A DNA stretch of 64,000 bases from the NCBI GenBank assembly GCA_030263715.1, contig SZPM01000010.1, forward strand, positions 15,478-79,477, given 5' to 3'. How positions within the stretch are numbered: position 1 is the first letter of the stretch; every line of letters begins with the position of its first letter. A program made the translations under genes and the position numbers. The notes beneath the pieces were generated by a model. It worked only from the letters and a program-made list of their open reading frames with translations. It was not told the DNA's origin and did not search any database. The stretch comes from ATM1 sp003577165. Lineage in GTDB: Bacteria > Armatimonadota > Fimbriimonadia > Fimbriimonadales > ATM1. Positions 9,201 through 17,299 of this stretch are shown here, piece by piece.

Positions 9201-9408
9201 CTGGACATGGGGAGGCAGCCTCGTAGACGGTACGCGAATCCGTCTGCCCATGGGCGCTGTTTGGCGGCTCGACGGCAGTCCGATGGAGAACTTGGGACAG
9301 AAACCCGACATCGAGGTCCCGTGGCCGAACGAGGACTACATGGCCGGCAAAGATCCGCAGCTCGAACGGGCGATACAGGAACTCCTCAAGAAAATCGGCA
9401 GAAACTGA
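6274..9408 (+). CDS. Secreted tricorn protease homologue (beta-propellers, PDZ, S41 serine protease)
   Basis: The product is 1044 aa. ATG 6274 is chosen because GGAGGG lies 5 nt upstream and it opens a signal peptide (residues 1-21, ending SAAA-Q). Residues about 25-590 are TolB/PD40-type propeller blades with repeated 'SPDGK' and 'WSPDGKWIAF' turns. The C-terminal third holds a tricorn-type helical core (WRTYNRAFYDGNFHGRDW), a PDZ-like segment around 'GEYVLAINGVDV', and an S41 peptidase domain. The candidate nucleophile is Ser 949 in NENSFSNAE. Family members degrade peptides; here the enzyme would be periplasmic or extracellular. A second homologue lies at 50459-53644. Rhamnulokinase follows after 4 bp. 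Confidence 0.9.
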   Translation: MRFCFVSIAALLTVSAAAQIGVPESKSIVGVRRPALSPDGSLVAFQYRGDIFVVDAQGGTARQVTNHVELDTNPIWSPDGKWIAFSSDRNGNYDVFAIPVDGGETRQLTYSSGNEIATDWSPDGRMITFTARRDSPWTGIYVLDVQTLKFKRVAEDYQGFANPRFSPDGKMIVAQRHGFPWTRPRYSGSAAAQISFIDVSSGKTTIVRSNGFQHLWPQFAPDGKAVYAVTVGELTPSSPWMNKPPITFEDSANKTPNLWLFGLDGRGRRVTNSIGEPIRTPSVSRSGAIAYELGGKLHIVANGKDSEISIRVYADPKQNAKTTTVLTTGATEAVVSPDEKSFAFVANSEIWTVPIEKPTGRNKDDAQRLTEYPGIDEGILWSADGKQIYFISDRDFNQRLYALDVESKKVTSIWMGSDDAFGAQLSPDGKKIAFWTAGDTGGLYVYDTEAATPPTLVYAQPGSQFFGTSAGDFAWSPDSKWLAVTAQKTGSVWWLEIVDLAGKARKVSRLNVDYANPAWSADGKFLYYSRGGAAAGFYALPLKPEDTAPDENEMKYEEPKDPVIVEIDFNEIWRRERRLFTNPVSGNVKSDIKSGKIFFLSGNALMESSYDGKSVRQLTDSVSEFTLGKDGKNIFGLRAGQPFRMTLGGNNPITTVTFRAEYIQNLDLVRKAAFVQFWRTYNRAFYDGNFHGRDWANIRTRYEPLMDGVGHRLEFAELLNMMVGELEGSHSEVSAAPGGVQGPSDAHPGFLFDYSYTGPGIRVLGTFERAPATYAKTEIKPGEYVLAINGVDVTLDERLWDVLRNQSGRDLVLTVNSTPSKTGARQVKYGALSSGSFSQLRYEQWVVRNRKSVEAASNSRFGYVHIAGMGGGDRTRFEEEFWEEANGKAAMVIDVRFNGGGNIADSLVDWLERKPHGYYKTRDSHIETAPSDRVWDKPIVVLHNENSFSNAEMFPYSMRQRGLATLIGMPTPGYVIWTWGGSLVDGTRIRLPMGAVWRLDGSPMENLGQKPDIEVPWPNEDYMAGKDPQLERAIQELLKKIGRN

Positions 9409-9412
9409 CGCA

Positions 9413-10792
9413 GTGAACGTAATAGCGTTCGATTTGGGCGCTTCGACGGGCAGAGCCCTCGAAGTGAATCTCTCGACCGCGCTTACCGTGCGAGAACTTC
9501 ATCGGTTCGACACGCCGGGAACGTTCGAGGAGGGCTTTGAGCGCTGGAACGTTTCGCAAATCGTCGAGCAACTTCGTCGTTCTCTGCACGAGGGCGCAAA
9601 CGCGCGGTGCATCGCCGTCGATACCTGGGGGGTGGACTTCGGGCTCCTCGATGAAGCCGGTTCACTTGTGGCCAATCCGATACGGTACCGAGATGCTTCC
9701 CATGCCGCCGGTCTTCAGGAGTTAGAAAGACGCGTTCCGCGAGAGGACGCCTTCCGACGCACCGGCATCCAGCCGTGGGTGTTCAACACGGCCAGCCAAC
9801 TGCTCGCCCGCTCACTCCGAGGTGATCGCGAACTGAAGTCTGCGGCGACCCTTGCAATGATGCCGGACCTCATCGCGGGCCGGCTGTGCGCTGAGCCTTG
9901 GTCGCCATTTGCTGAGCGCACCATTGCTTCGACCTCTCAGTTGATGGGGCTCAACGGCGATTGGGACGGCGCTCTGTGCGAAGCGGCAGAGGTGGCCGAC
10001 GGCCTCTTGCCTCCGATCAGCCCTGCGGGAGCGATTCGCGGTCGCACGGCCGAAGGAGTGCCCGTCATCGCCACCGCCGGCCACGACACCGCTTGCGCGG
10101 TCGCCGCTGCGCCGCTCCGGTCGGACGGCGAAGCGTTTCTTTCTTCAGGCACTTGGTCTCTCCTGGGCACGGAATCGGACACGGCCCTCGCCTCGCCGGA
10201 AGCGCTCCATCTCGGCATCACGAATGAGCGCACAGTGGACGGCAGGTTTCGGGTGCTGAAGAACATCATGGGCCTCTGGCTCCTGCAGAGCTGCCAAGGG
10301 GCGCGCACCGCCGAGGAGTGCGTCGCTCTCGCCGAGCGGGCCCGGCCCTTCGTGGCGAAGTTCGACCCGAACCACCCGAGCCTCCTAAATCCCCCGGACA
10401 TGCCTTCCGCGATCCGCTCTCTCTGCGACGCCGAGGTCGAGACGGAGGGCGAACTCTATCGGTGCATCTTCGAGAATCTGGCGGCCGAGTACGCAAGGAC
10501 TCTCCGGTCTCTGGAGAGGCTCACCGGCAGCAGATTCACCGCAATCCGCGTCGTGGGCGGCGGGGCCAGGAACTCGCTTCTCAACCAGATGACGGCCGAC
10601 GCAGCAGGGGTTCCGGTCTACGCGGGGCCGTACGAGGCGACTGCAATCGGCAACGGGCTCGTCCAGTTCGCCGCCCTCGGCGAACTGCCGATGAACCTGC
10701 AGGTGTGGCGCGACCTCGTGGCCCGCTCCTTTCCGTCCGCCGAATTCCTCCCTCGAGAGCCTGGGGCCTGGTCGGATTGGCAGGCGGAGTGA
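9413..10792 (+). CDS. rhaB: Rhamnulokinase (FGGY carbohydrate kinase)
   Basis: The product is 459 aa from GTG 9413. It would phosphorylate L-rhamnulose to L-rhamnulose-1-phosphate with ATP in the cytoplasm. FGGY features are the N-terminal phosphate loop (FDLGASTGR, residues 5-13), 'VDTWGVDFGLLD' with the catalytic Asp region, 'AGHDTACAVAA', and 'SSGTWSLLGTE', then 'IRVVGGGARNSLLNQMTADAAGVPV' in the ATP-binding C-domain. The 'WGVDFG' and 'HRF' spacing is the rhamnulokinase pattern rather than xylulo- or glycerokinase. No other rha genes are in the window. The start lies 4 bp after the protease stop, so the two are probably translationally coupled. Confidence 0.85.
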   Translation: MNVIAFDLGASTGRALEVNLSTALTVRELHRFDTPGTFEEGFERWNVSQIVEQLRRSLHEGANARCIAVDTWGVDFGLLDEAGSLVANPIRYRDASHAAGLQELERRVPREDAFRRTGIQPWVFNTASQLLARSLRGDRELKSAATLAMMPDLIAGRLCAEPWSPFAERTIASTSQLMGLNGDWDGALCEAAEVADGLLPPISPAGAIRGRTAEGVPVIATAGHDTACAVAAAPLRSDGEAFLSSGTWSLLGTESDTALASPEALHLGITNERTVDGRFRVLKNIMGLWLLQSCQGARTAEECVALAERARPFVAKFDPNHPSLLNPPDMPSAIRSLCDAEVETEGELYRCIFENLAAEYARTLRSLERLTGSRFTAIRVVGGGARNSLLNQMTADAAGVPVYAGPYEATAIGNGLVQFAALGELPMNLQVWRDLVARSFPSAEFLPREPGAWSDWQAE

Positions 10793-10868
10793 ACCGAAGC
10801 GCCCCTCCAGCGTCGTTGCGGTTACCCATCTGCCGGTGGACGGCATACAATAATAGGAAGGGCGTGCA

Positions 10869-12329
10869 ATGACGACTCGAGAGAAGATCGCGCATCTGCT
10901 CCGGCGCTTCGGCCTCGGAGCAAGCATCGCCGAGCTCGATTACTACGAGAAACTCGGCGTGGACGGCGCAATCGACCGGCTGATCAACTACGAGAACTAC
11001 CCGGACGGATACGGCGTGAACTGCTATGAGTACGCAGGCCGCGTCGACGGGCTGCTTCGCCTTAACCCCCCGCAAGTGATTGCGTGGTGGACGGCGCAAC
11101 TCATCACCACGCAAAGGCCTCTCGAAGAGAAACTCACCCTGTTCTGGCACGATCACTTTGCGGTTAGCGCTTCCAAAGTGAATGCCGCGCCGATAATGCT
11201 CGAGTACGTTCAGACACTTCGGCGCAACGCGAACGGCAACTTCCTGAGAATGCTCGAAGCCATCAGCAAAGACCCGGCCATGATCTGGTGGCTCGACAAC
11301 AACACGAACGTCCGCGGCAAGCCGAATGAGAACTTCGCGCGCGAAGTTCTGGAACTCTTCACGATGGGAATCGGCAATTACACGGAGACAGACATCCAGG
11401 AGGCCGCGCGCGCCTTTACGGGCTGGACTTTCCGCAGGACGCGATTGGGCCGCCCGACTCCGGAAGAGATCGAGCAGCAGGTCCTCAACGGCGAGCCGCT
11501 GACGACGTACCAATTCTTGCCGCGACAGCACGATGAGGGGATCAAGAAGATACTCGGTAACGAGGGGAACTTCAATGGCAACGACGTGCTTGGCATCGTG
11601 GCCCCGCGAAGGGAGACCGCACGCTACATCACTACAAAACTGTGGGAGTGGTTTGCCTACCCGAATCCGGAGCCCAAAGTACAAGAGAAACTCATCAAAG
11701 CGTATTTCGACAGCGGATTCGAGATCAAGCCGATTCTCAAGGCGATCGCGGAGTCGGAGGAGTTCTGGAGCGAGAAATGCGTTCGAAAGCAGATCAAGAA
11801 CCCCGTTGACTTCACGATCTCTCTGGCGAGGCAATTGGGTTTGGGCGCCTATCTGCTGCGCGAACGAAAACCGGATGCGAGGCCGAACGAGCCGATCCCA
11901 CGAAGCGTCGTTCAAACGGCGAATGGATTCGGTCGCGCCCTGGGCCAACAGGGGATGCAACTCCTCTATCCGCCCGACGTAGCAGGATGGGACTGGGGTG
12001 CGGCGTGGATCTCCTCGGCGACGATGATCGAGCGAATTCGAGTCGCAGACCTCCTATTCCAGCAGAGGCCCGCGGCCAGTGGAGGCACAGCGGCCATCGT
12101 CGCGGACTACGTGCTCAATCAGCGAAAGGCCTCCACATCAGCGGCCGCCATCGAAGCCATGGCAGAATTGTTCGATGCGCAGGTTCCCGCCTCAGGGAGG
12201 TCTGCGCTGACGAAGGCCTTCGAATCCGCCGGCGGCCTGGCCGCGCTTGCGGGCCAGCGAACGGGCTCGACGGTTGTCAGAGAAACCTTGCGGGTTCTCT
12301 TCGCGATACCAGAATTTCATTTTTGCTGA
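10869..12329 (+). CDS. DUF1800 family protein
   Basis: The product is 486 aa. DUF1800 hallmarks are visible: 'REKIAHLLRRFGLGA' at the N-terminus, 'PLEEKLTLFWHDHFAVS', 'NENFAREVLELFTMG', 'EAARAFTGWTF', a 'QHDEGIKKILG' segment, 'YITTKLWEWFAYP', and the C-terminal 'YPPDVAGWDWG'. The biochemical role of the family is not established. Members are nearly always paired with a DUF1501 protein, as here (21-bp gap to the next gene), which suggests the two work together outside the cytoplasm. No signal peptide is evident. The paralogue at 53804-55276 shares every motif. Confidence 0.9.
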   Translation: MTTREKIAHLLRRFGLGASIAELDYYEKLGVDGAIDRLINYENYPDGYGVNCYEYAGRVDGLLRLNPPQVIAWWTAQLITTQRPLEEKLTLFWHDHFAVSASKVNAAPIMLEYVQTLRRNANGNFLRMLEAISKDPAMIWWLDNNTNVRGKPNENFAREVLELFTMGIGNYTETDIQEAARAFTGWTFRRTRLGRPTPEEIEQQVLNGEPLTTYQFLPRQHDEGIKKILGNEGNFNGNDVLGIVAPRRETARYITTKLWEWFAYPNPEPKVQEKLIKAYFDSGFEIKPILKAIAESEEFWSEKCVRKQIKNPVDFTISLARQLGLGAYLLRERKPDARPNEPIPRSVVQTANGFGRALGQQGMQLLYPPDVAGWDWGAAWISSATMIERIRVADLLFQQRPAASGGTAAIVADYVLNQRKASTSAAAIEAMAELFDAQVPASGRSALTKAFESAGGLAALAGQRTGSTVVRETLRVLFAIPEFHFC

Positions 12330-12350
12330 TGAACGATACGAGGTGACGTA

Positions 12351-13580
12351 ATGAGCAACGACTTCAGCCGAAGAGACTTCCTTCGCGGTGGTGCAATCAT
12401 CACCCTCGGCCTGGCGTCTCCGCCCTGGTTGGCGAAGATCGCATACGCGGACATTCTGAAATTGGCGCGTGGCGGCAAGGTCGATCCCGACAACATCCTT
12501 GTCGTCTGTCAACTATCGGGTGGGAACGACGGCCTCAACACCGTGATCCCCTACGCGGATTCGCGGTACTACGAATTCAGACCGACGCTCGCACAAAAAG
12601 AGGACGCCGTCATCAAACTCAATGACCAACTCGGCTTCCACCCTTCCATGAAGGGCGCAGAGGAAGTCTTCAAGTCGGGTCAGATGGCGGTCATCCAAAA
12701 CGTCGGATACCCGAACCCCAATCGCTCGCACTTCCGGAGCATGGACATTTGGCAGACGGCCAATCCGGACAAGGTCGAGAAGTATGGATGGCTCGGCAAG
12801 TATCTCGACCAGGAACTCAAGAAGGGTTCGATCAACCCGATTCTTGCGATCGGCCTCATGCGGACCAGTCCGGCAGCGTTTTCCGCTCAAGAGGCGTCGG
12901 TGCCGTGCTTCGCGAGTCTCGCAGACGTGCAGCAACTCGTCGGAGACCCCGACGCGGAGATGAGGCTCAGGGAAGCTCAGGGCATGGAGTCTGGCTCGAA
13001 CGCGAGCGCGGACCTCATCCGCAAGGCGAACCTAACCGCGCTCGACGCGATGGCTCAACTGAAGAAGTCAATCGCTTCTTACAAGTCGAACTTCACGTAT
13101 GACCAGAACGAGTTCGGCCGCGGATTCCAGCAGATCGCGCAGATCATCGCAACCTCTCCCAAGACGCGCGTGATCTACTTCGCCGCGGGCGGGTTCGACA
13201 CTCACAGCCGCCAAGCGGAGACCCACGCCCAGTTGCTCGGCAACTTCAGCACCGCGGTGAAGACGTTCATGGACGAGATGAAGGCGATCGGCAAAGAGAA
13301 GAAGGTCACCGTCATGGTGTTCAGCGAGTTCGGGCGCCGGTGTCAGGAAAACGGAAGTCAGGGCACGGACCACGGAGCGGCCGCGCCGATGTTTGTGGTC
13401 GGTGGCTCGGTCAAAGGAGGCTTCATCGGTTCGAATCCGGACCTCGTGAACCTCGACCGCGGCGATCTGAAGTGGCATACCGACTTCCGCCAGGTGTATG
13501 CGACCGTGCTCGACGAATGGATGGGGTCGGACAGCGAGTCCATCTTTGGGTCAAAATTCGAGCACGTCCAAATCTTCTGA
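12351..13580 (+). CDS. DUF1501 family protein with Tat signal
   Basis: The product is 409 aa. The N-terminus has a twin-arginine motif (SRRDFLRGG, residues 6-14), a hydrophobic stretch and a probable AYA cleavage site near residue 33. So it should be exported folded. The body matches DUF1501, an alkaline-phosphatase-superfamily-like group: 'VVCQLSGGNDGLNTVIPY', 'NRSHFRSMDIWQT', 'GGFDTHSRQ', 'VMVFSEFGRRCQENGSQGTDHG' and 'DFRQVYATVLDEW'. The conserved Asp/His residues suggest metal binding, but the family's reaction is unknown. It forms a two-gene unit with the DUF1800 gene and is followed by an intrinsic terminator. Confidence 0.9.
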   Translation: MSNDFSRRDFLRGGAIITLGLASPPWLAKIAYADILKLARGGKVDPDNILVVCQLSGGNDGLNTVIPYADSRYYEFRPTLAQKEDAVIKLNDQLGFHPSMKGAEEVFKSGQMAVIQNVGYPNPNRSHFRSMDIWQTANPDKVEKYGWLGKYLDQELKKGSINPILAIGLMRTSPAAFSAQEASVPCFASLADVQQLVGDPDAEMRLREAQGMESGSNASADLIRKANLTALDAMAQLKKSIASYKSNFTYDQNEFGRGFQQIAQIIATSPKTRVIYFAAGGFDTHSRQAETHAQLLGNFSTAVKTFMDEMKAIGKEKKVTVMVFSEFGRRCQENGSQGTDHGAAAPMFVVGGSVKGGFIGSNPDLVNLDRGDLKWHTDFRQVYATVLDEWMGSDSESIFGSKFEHVQIF

Positions 13581-13605
13581 CGACTTGGAGGAGAGGCACT
13601 ACCTA

Positions 13606-13637
13606 CCCGGCCGCTTCGTGCGGCCGGGACTTTTTTT
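13606..13637 (+). terminator. Rho-independent terminator after the DUF1800-DUF1501 pair
   Basis: A 9-bp perfect stem (CCCGGCCGC/GCGGCCGGG) with a TTCGT loop is followed by AC and seven T residues. This is the clearest intrinsic terminator in the window. Confidence 0.9.
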
Positions 13638-13639
13638 GT

Positions 13640-13900
13640 CTACCGCCGCCTCTCGCGATTGAACGCGTCGGTCACGGATCGAAGGCGCACCGGGCTCGAG
13701 TGCCGTGGGGCTTTGCCTTCGAGCGTCGCTCCGTTGAACACGTCGATGATCCTCTCGCGATGGTCGTTCATCATGCAGATGGATCGAGGCCCGAACATCT
13801 GCACCGCTTCGACGGCGTTCTCCCAAGTTCGTGGATTGAGTTTCCCGTCCTTGCACGTCTCGCGCTCGGCGTCGAATCGCGGGCAGTCCTCGCAGCGCAT
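13640..13900 (-). CDS. Small conserved four-cysteine protein, function unknown
   Basis: The product is 86 aa from the ATG at 13900, which begins MRCEDCPRFD. A longer frame to 13960 exists but would overlap the promoter region of nothing known and adds an unlikely N-terminus. Cys 3, 6, 16 and 42 could bind zinc or an iron-sulfur cluster. The basic C-terminal third (RHSSPVRLRS) could contact nucleic acid, which is speculation. It sits just after the terminator of the convergent DUF1501 gene and downstream of the PD40 propeller gene, with a 41-bp gap. Confidence 0.7.
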   Translation of the reverse strand: MRCEDCPRFDAERETCKDGKLNPRTWENAVEAVQMFGPRSICMMNDHRERIIDVFNGATLEGKAPRHSSPVRLRSVTDAFNRERRR

Positions 13901-13941
13901 ATGCGAGTATAGACGCGCTGCCAAGATCAGTTGACGCGCGA

Positions 13942-15255
13942 CTACGGGCGAGCGTACCAACCGACGAAGTCGGTTCGAGCCTGCCAGTTCGCGACGACGG
14001 TCGGCCCGACGGTCTTAAAGCCGATTCGGGCGCGCAGTCTGCCCGTGCCAGCCTCGACGAAGTCGCTTGGCGTTGCGCCCACATCCGCGCGCAGGATCGC
14101 GTCGGTCGTAGGGCAGAGAGCTTCCTGGACAAGCACCCACACCTGATGAGTGAAGTCGAACATTTCGACTCGGACGAGCAGGTTCGAGATGCTTGCAGAC
14201 ACTTCCACCTTGAGGAAGAGACTCGACACAGACCCGAGCGTTTGCTGACCCTCCACGATGAATGAGGCGGGCGCCTCTTGCGGCGATAGCACGACTCCGG
14301 GATTCAGCACGAGTCTGGAATCGTCCTGAAAGAGAAGGCTCGCTAATCCGCCCTGCACGAGCCGCCCGCGCAGCAGAGAAAAAACGTTCGCATACGTGAG
14401 TTTGCCCTGGCTCTGATAGGAGGGCGTTTCGTTCGTGCCTTGAGTGTTGGTCAACTGCTGCACGTTCGATCCATCCACGTTCATCGAATACAGTTCGTAA
14501 TCGCCAGAGCGATTCGATACGAAGATGATCTTGGATCCATCCGGGCTGAAGGTCGGATACCAGTCGAGAGCGGAATGGTTGGTAAGACGGGTCTGATTCG
14601 ACCCATTGGAGTTCATGATGTAGATCTCGTAATTCCCATCACGCGTCGAATTGAACGCGATCTTGTCGCCATCCGGACTGAACACGCACTCTGCGTCCGT
14701 TGCTGCATGATTGGTCAAGTTGACCTGCCCCGAGCCATCCGCGTTCATCAAGTAGATTTCGTAATTTCCGTCGCGCGTCGAAAAGAAACAGATCTTCGAC
14801 CCGTCCGGGCTGTAGCTGGGGCCGTAATCATGGCCGTTCGGCGTGTTCGACAAGTTGACCTCGTTGGTGCCGTCAGGATCGATTCGCCAAATGTCGCTGT
14901 CGGTCGGCGTTTCTCGATGGAATGCGATGTGTTTTCCGTCCGGCGACCAGGAGGGTCGAGTTTCGTGATCCGAACTCGCATTCGTAAGATCGAGTTCGCC
15001 CGTTCCGTCCAAGTTCATGACGTGCAGGTCGCCGGGGAAGCCGTCTCGGTGTGAATGGAACGCCACCTTGCGGCCATCGGGGCTGAGCACTGGGCTGATG
15101 TCCTCAGGGCTGCGGAAGGTCAATCGAACCGGATTGGTGCCGTCTTCCTGCATCACGTATATCTCGTGGTTGCCGTCCCGCGTGGAGGCGAACGCGATCA
15201 GCGAGGGAGGGGGGCCGGCCAGTATGGCCGTTGCAGATACAAAGAATGAGATCAC
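13942..15255 (-). CDS. Exported TolB/PD40-type beta-propeller protein
   Basis: The product is 437 aa from GTG 15255, chosen because AGGAGAG lies 5 nt upstream and the first residues (VISFFVSATAILAG) form a short signal peptide. Residues about 20-290 contain six to seven PD40 blades, each with a 'SPDG(S/R)KI.F.S.RDGNYEIY.MN.DGS....LT' pattern. The repeats are very even, as expected of a single propeller. The C-terminal 140 residues form a separate beta-rich domain with no match that I recognise. It probably acts in the periplasm or at the surface in protein or glycan binding. There is no protease domain, unlike the tricorn homologues. Confidence 0.85.
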   Translation of the reverse strand: MISFFVSATAILAGPPPSLIAFASTRDGNHEIYVMQEDGTNPVRLTFRSPEDISPVLSPDGRKVAFHSHRDGFPGDLHVMNLDGTGELDLTNASSDHETRPSWSPDGKHIAFHRETPTDSDIWRIDPDGTNEVNLSNTPNGHDYGPSYSPDGSKICFFSTRDGNYEIYLMNADGSGQVNLTNHAATDAECVFSPDGDKIAFNSTRDGNYEIYIMNSNGSNQTRLTNHSALDWYPTFSPDGSKIIFVSNRSGDYELYSMNVDGSNVQQLTNTQGTNETPSYQSQGKLTYANVFSLLRGRLVQGGLASLLFQDDSRLVLNPGVVLSPQEAPASFIVEGQQTLGSVSSLFLKVEVSASISNLLVRVEMFDFTHQVWVLVQEALCPTTDAILRADVGATPSDFVEAGTGRLRARIGFKTVGPTVVANWQARTDFVGWYARP

Positions 15256-15460
15256 TCGTGCTCTCCTGGGTAACGATACGCGAGACGGCTGGCTTGCGCT
15301 CCCTTCCGAATGCCGGTTTCGAATCGAGCGGAACTTGTGCGCCTTTTGGCTCGCACGAGCCATAATGGCTGAGAACCGCCTGATCGTTTAGGAAGGTGTT
15401 CGGCATCAGTGAGGTGCGAGGGCGCTGGCCCTGCCCAATCGTCGACGGTTGGGAGGACCC

Positions 15461-15826
15461 ATGGCGTACGAATATCGCATTGACAAAGCAGAGAGGTTGG
15501 TCTACTTGACCGTAACGGGCGAGCCCGAGTTTCGGGAACTTCTCGAACTCCAATCCAAGTTTCGACAGGACCCGGACTTTGATCCCTCCATGCGCGAGAT
15601 CGCCGACCTAAGAGCATCCACAGGACACCTCAACGTAGATGAGTTGCGTACCTTAGCGCTGAACACGCCGTTCGGCCCGGGATCAAAGCGTGCTATTGTC
15701 GTTGCCGAACCCCTTCAATTTGGACTTGTGCGCATGTTCGAACAGATGCATGCATACGAGGTTGAGAACTTCCGCGTCTTCTACGACATGGACGAAGCCA
15801 TGGTTTGGATTCAGAGCACTGCTTAG
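15461..15826 (+). CDS. STAS/SpoIIAA-like protein, copy 1 of tandem pair
   Basis: The product is 121 aa. ATG 15461 is chosen over TTG 15449 because GGGAGGA lies immediately upstream and because the length then equals that of its paralogue. The alternating strand-helix pattern fits a STAS/SpoIIAA-like fold: 'LVYLTVTGEPEFRELLELQ', 'MREIADLRAST', 'RAIVVAEPLQFGLVRMFEQM', 'FRVFYDMDEAMVWI'. Such proteins may act in regulation or protein-protein interaction; no enzymatic motif is seen. It lies 225 bp upstream of the paralogue on the same strand. Confidence 0.75.
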   Translation: MAYEYRIDKAERLVYLTVTGEPEFRELLELQSKFRQDPDFDPSMREIADLRASTGHLNVDELRTLALNTPFGPGSKRAIVVAEPLQFGLVRMFEQMHAYEVENFRVFYDMDEAMVWIQSTA

Positions 15827-16051
15827 CAGCCAACGACACTCGCGAGAGGTTGAGAACGCAGGAGCCGACGAAGCGGAGCGAGTCGGGAGAACCCGAAAAC
15901 CACTCAAAATTCCCGGTGCCGAACCTGCGAGTATCGGCGGAAGGGGCGGTACCATAGTCGCTGCACCGCGTCGCCCGTAGTAAGAGCCGAGTTCGGCGTA
16001 AGGCAGATGTCGGGAAATAGAAACTTCGCAAGGAGGATCTACCGTGGCCGT
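15827..16051 (+). other. 225-bp spacer between paralogues with possible RNA structure
   Basis: No convincing gene is present. It contains a CGCAGG/CCTGCG pairing (15857-15862 with 15924-15929) enclosing a CCGAC/GTCGG hairpin, and an AGGAGG at 16031-16036 that is 15 nt from the next ATG. It does not match any riboswitch consensus I know. Confidence 0.3.
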
Positions 16052-16417
16052 ATGCCGCTCGCGTTTTCGATAGACAAGAAGAACGGTGTCTTATACTTGA
16101 AAGGCACGGGTGAACTTGCCTTCGAGGAACTGGTGTCAGTTCGCGAGAAGTTCTCCCAAGATGCGGACTTCCATCCATCGCTTCGTGTGCTGTGCGACTT
16201 CTCGCTGGCGAGCACAGAAATGACTCCCGAGGAAGTCCGGAAGTTCGGCCAACTGAGAAACTGGGCTCCAGAAGCGAGGATCGCAGTCGTTGTGTCGAGT
16301 GAAGTGCTGTTCGGCACGGTGAGGATGTATCAGGAGATGCACGACCTCCCCGCGGATCATCTCCGCGTCTTCCGCGACCTAACTGAAGCGCGTGAATGGC
16401 TCGGCTTGAGCGACTGA
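16052..16417 (+). CDS. STAS/SpoIIAA-like protein, copy 2 of tandem pair
   Basis: The product is 121 aa, exactly the length of copy 1. Start 16052 (MPLAFSIDKK) is chosen because it aligns with the start of copy 1 (MAYEYRIDKA); an in-frame ATG at 16007 would add 15 basic residues. Shared positions include 'LYL.GTGE..F.EL', 'DPDF/DADFHPS', 'RIAVVV.SE.LFG.VRM.Q.MH' and 'RVF.DL.EA..WL'. The pair most likely arose by tandem duplication and has since diverged substantially. A good AGGAGG lies 15 nt upstream, rather far, so translation initiation may be weak. The function is unknown. Confidence 0.75.
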   Translation: MPLAFSIDKKNGVLYLKGTGELAFEELVSVREKFSQDADFHPSLRVLCDFSLASTEMTPEEVRKFGQLRNWAPEARIAVVVSSEVLFGTVRMYQEMHDLPADHLRVFRDLTEAREWLGLSD

Positions 16418-16501
16418 GGCTGGCCGCTCGGTTGCCTTGCCTCCTTGCCCCCCATCCCGCTACTGGCCCCAGCCGAGGGGCGGGTACCCTGCGCTACTCT
16501 C

Positions 16502-17278
16502 GTGCGAATTCTGTTTTTGGGGGACGTGGTCGGCAAGGTCGGCCGTCAGGCGGTCAAGGCCGTCCTGCCTGACCTCATCTTAAGCCACGAACCCGACTTC
16601 ACGATCATCAACGCCGAGAACTCGGCGGCAGGCTTCGGGATCACGCCCGACATCGCGGAAGAGCTCATCAAGTTGGGGGCCGACGGCATCACTCTTGGCA
16701 ACCACGCTTTCCATCGCCAGGAGATCGAGGCCTACCTCGAGTCCTCATCGAAGATCGTCCGTCCCGCCAACTACCCTCCAGGAGTCCCCGGCAAGGGGTG
16801 GACGGTTCTCAAGAAGAACAGCCTGAGGCTCGGGCTCGCGAACCTCTGCGGCCGGGTCTTCATGGGGGACTATGACGACCCGTTCCGGACCATGGAGGCG
16901 ATCCTCCAAGAGTCCGAAACCCGATGCTGGTTCGTGGATTTCCACGCGGAGGCCACCTCCGAGAAGATGGCCTTCGCCTGGCACTTCGACGGTCGAGTGT
17001 CGGCAATCGTCGGAACGCACACCCACGTGCAGACGTCGGATGAGCGAATCCTGCCGGGCGGCACGGCGTTCCTCACGGACGTTGGAATGTGCGGCCCGAA
17101 AGACTCGGTGATCGGAATGGACCGGGACATTGTCCTGAGGCGATTTCTCACTCAGATGCCCCACAGATTTGAGGTTGCGAGGAGTCCTGGAGTAATCTGT
17201 GGTGTAGTCATCGACGTCAACGCCGAGGACGGACGGGCCGAATCCATCGAGCGGATTCAAATACGAGACATAGGCTAA
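16502..17278 (+). CDS. ymdB: YmdB-family metallophosphoesterase (TIGR00282-like)
   Basis: The product is 258 aa from GTG 16502, which begins the first beta strand (VRILFLGDVVGKVGR). The frame is open further upstream, but the family starts here. Family motifs are the GDVVGKVGR metal loop, 'INAENSAAGFG', 'DGITLGNHAFHR', 'DFHAEATSEK' and 'AIVGTHTHVQTSD'. Bacillus YmdB hydrolyses 2',3'-cyclic nucleotides and influences biofilm and sporulation decisions. In this organism the substrate is inferred only from family. A secreted PKD-like protein follows after 21 bp. Confidence 0.9.
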   Translation: MRILFLGDVVGKVGRQAVKAVLPDLILSHEPDFTIINAENSAAGFGITPDIAEELIKLGADGITLGNHAFHRQEIEAYLESSSKIVRPANYPPGVPGKGWTVLKKNSLRLGLANLCGRVFMGDYDDPFRTMEAILQESETRCWFVDFHAEATSEKMAFAWHFDGRVSAIVGTHTHVQTSDERILPGGTAFLTDVGMCGPKDSVIGMDRDIVLRRFLTQMPHRFEVARSPGVICGVVIDVNAEDGRAESIERIQIRDIG

Positions 17279-17299
17279 TTTGCACGGAGGGTCAATCCA

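Noticed and set aside
13424..13436. GGTTCGAATCC, like a tRNA T-loop
   Set aside because: It lies inside the DUF1501 coding sequence, and no acceptor or anticodon stems surround it.
15827..16051. Possible riboswitch between the STAS-like paralogues
   Set aside because: Stems can be drawn, but the sequence fits none of the glycine, c-di-GMP, cobalamin, SAM or ykkC consensus patterns.
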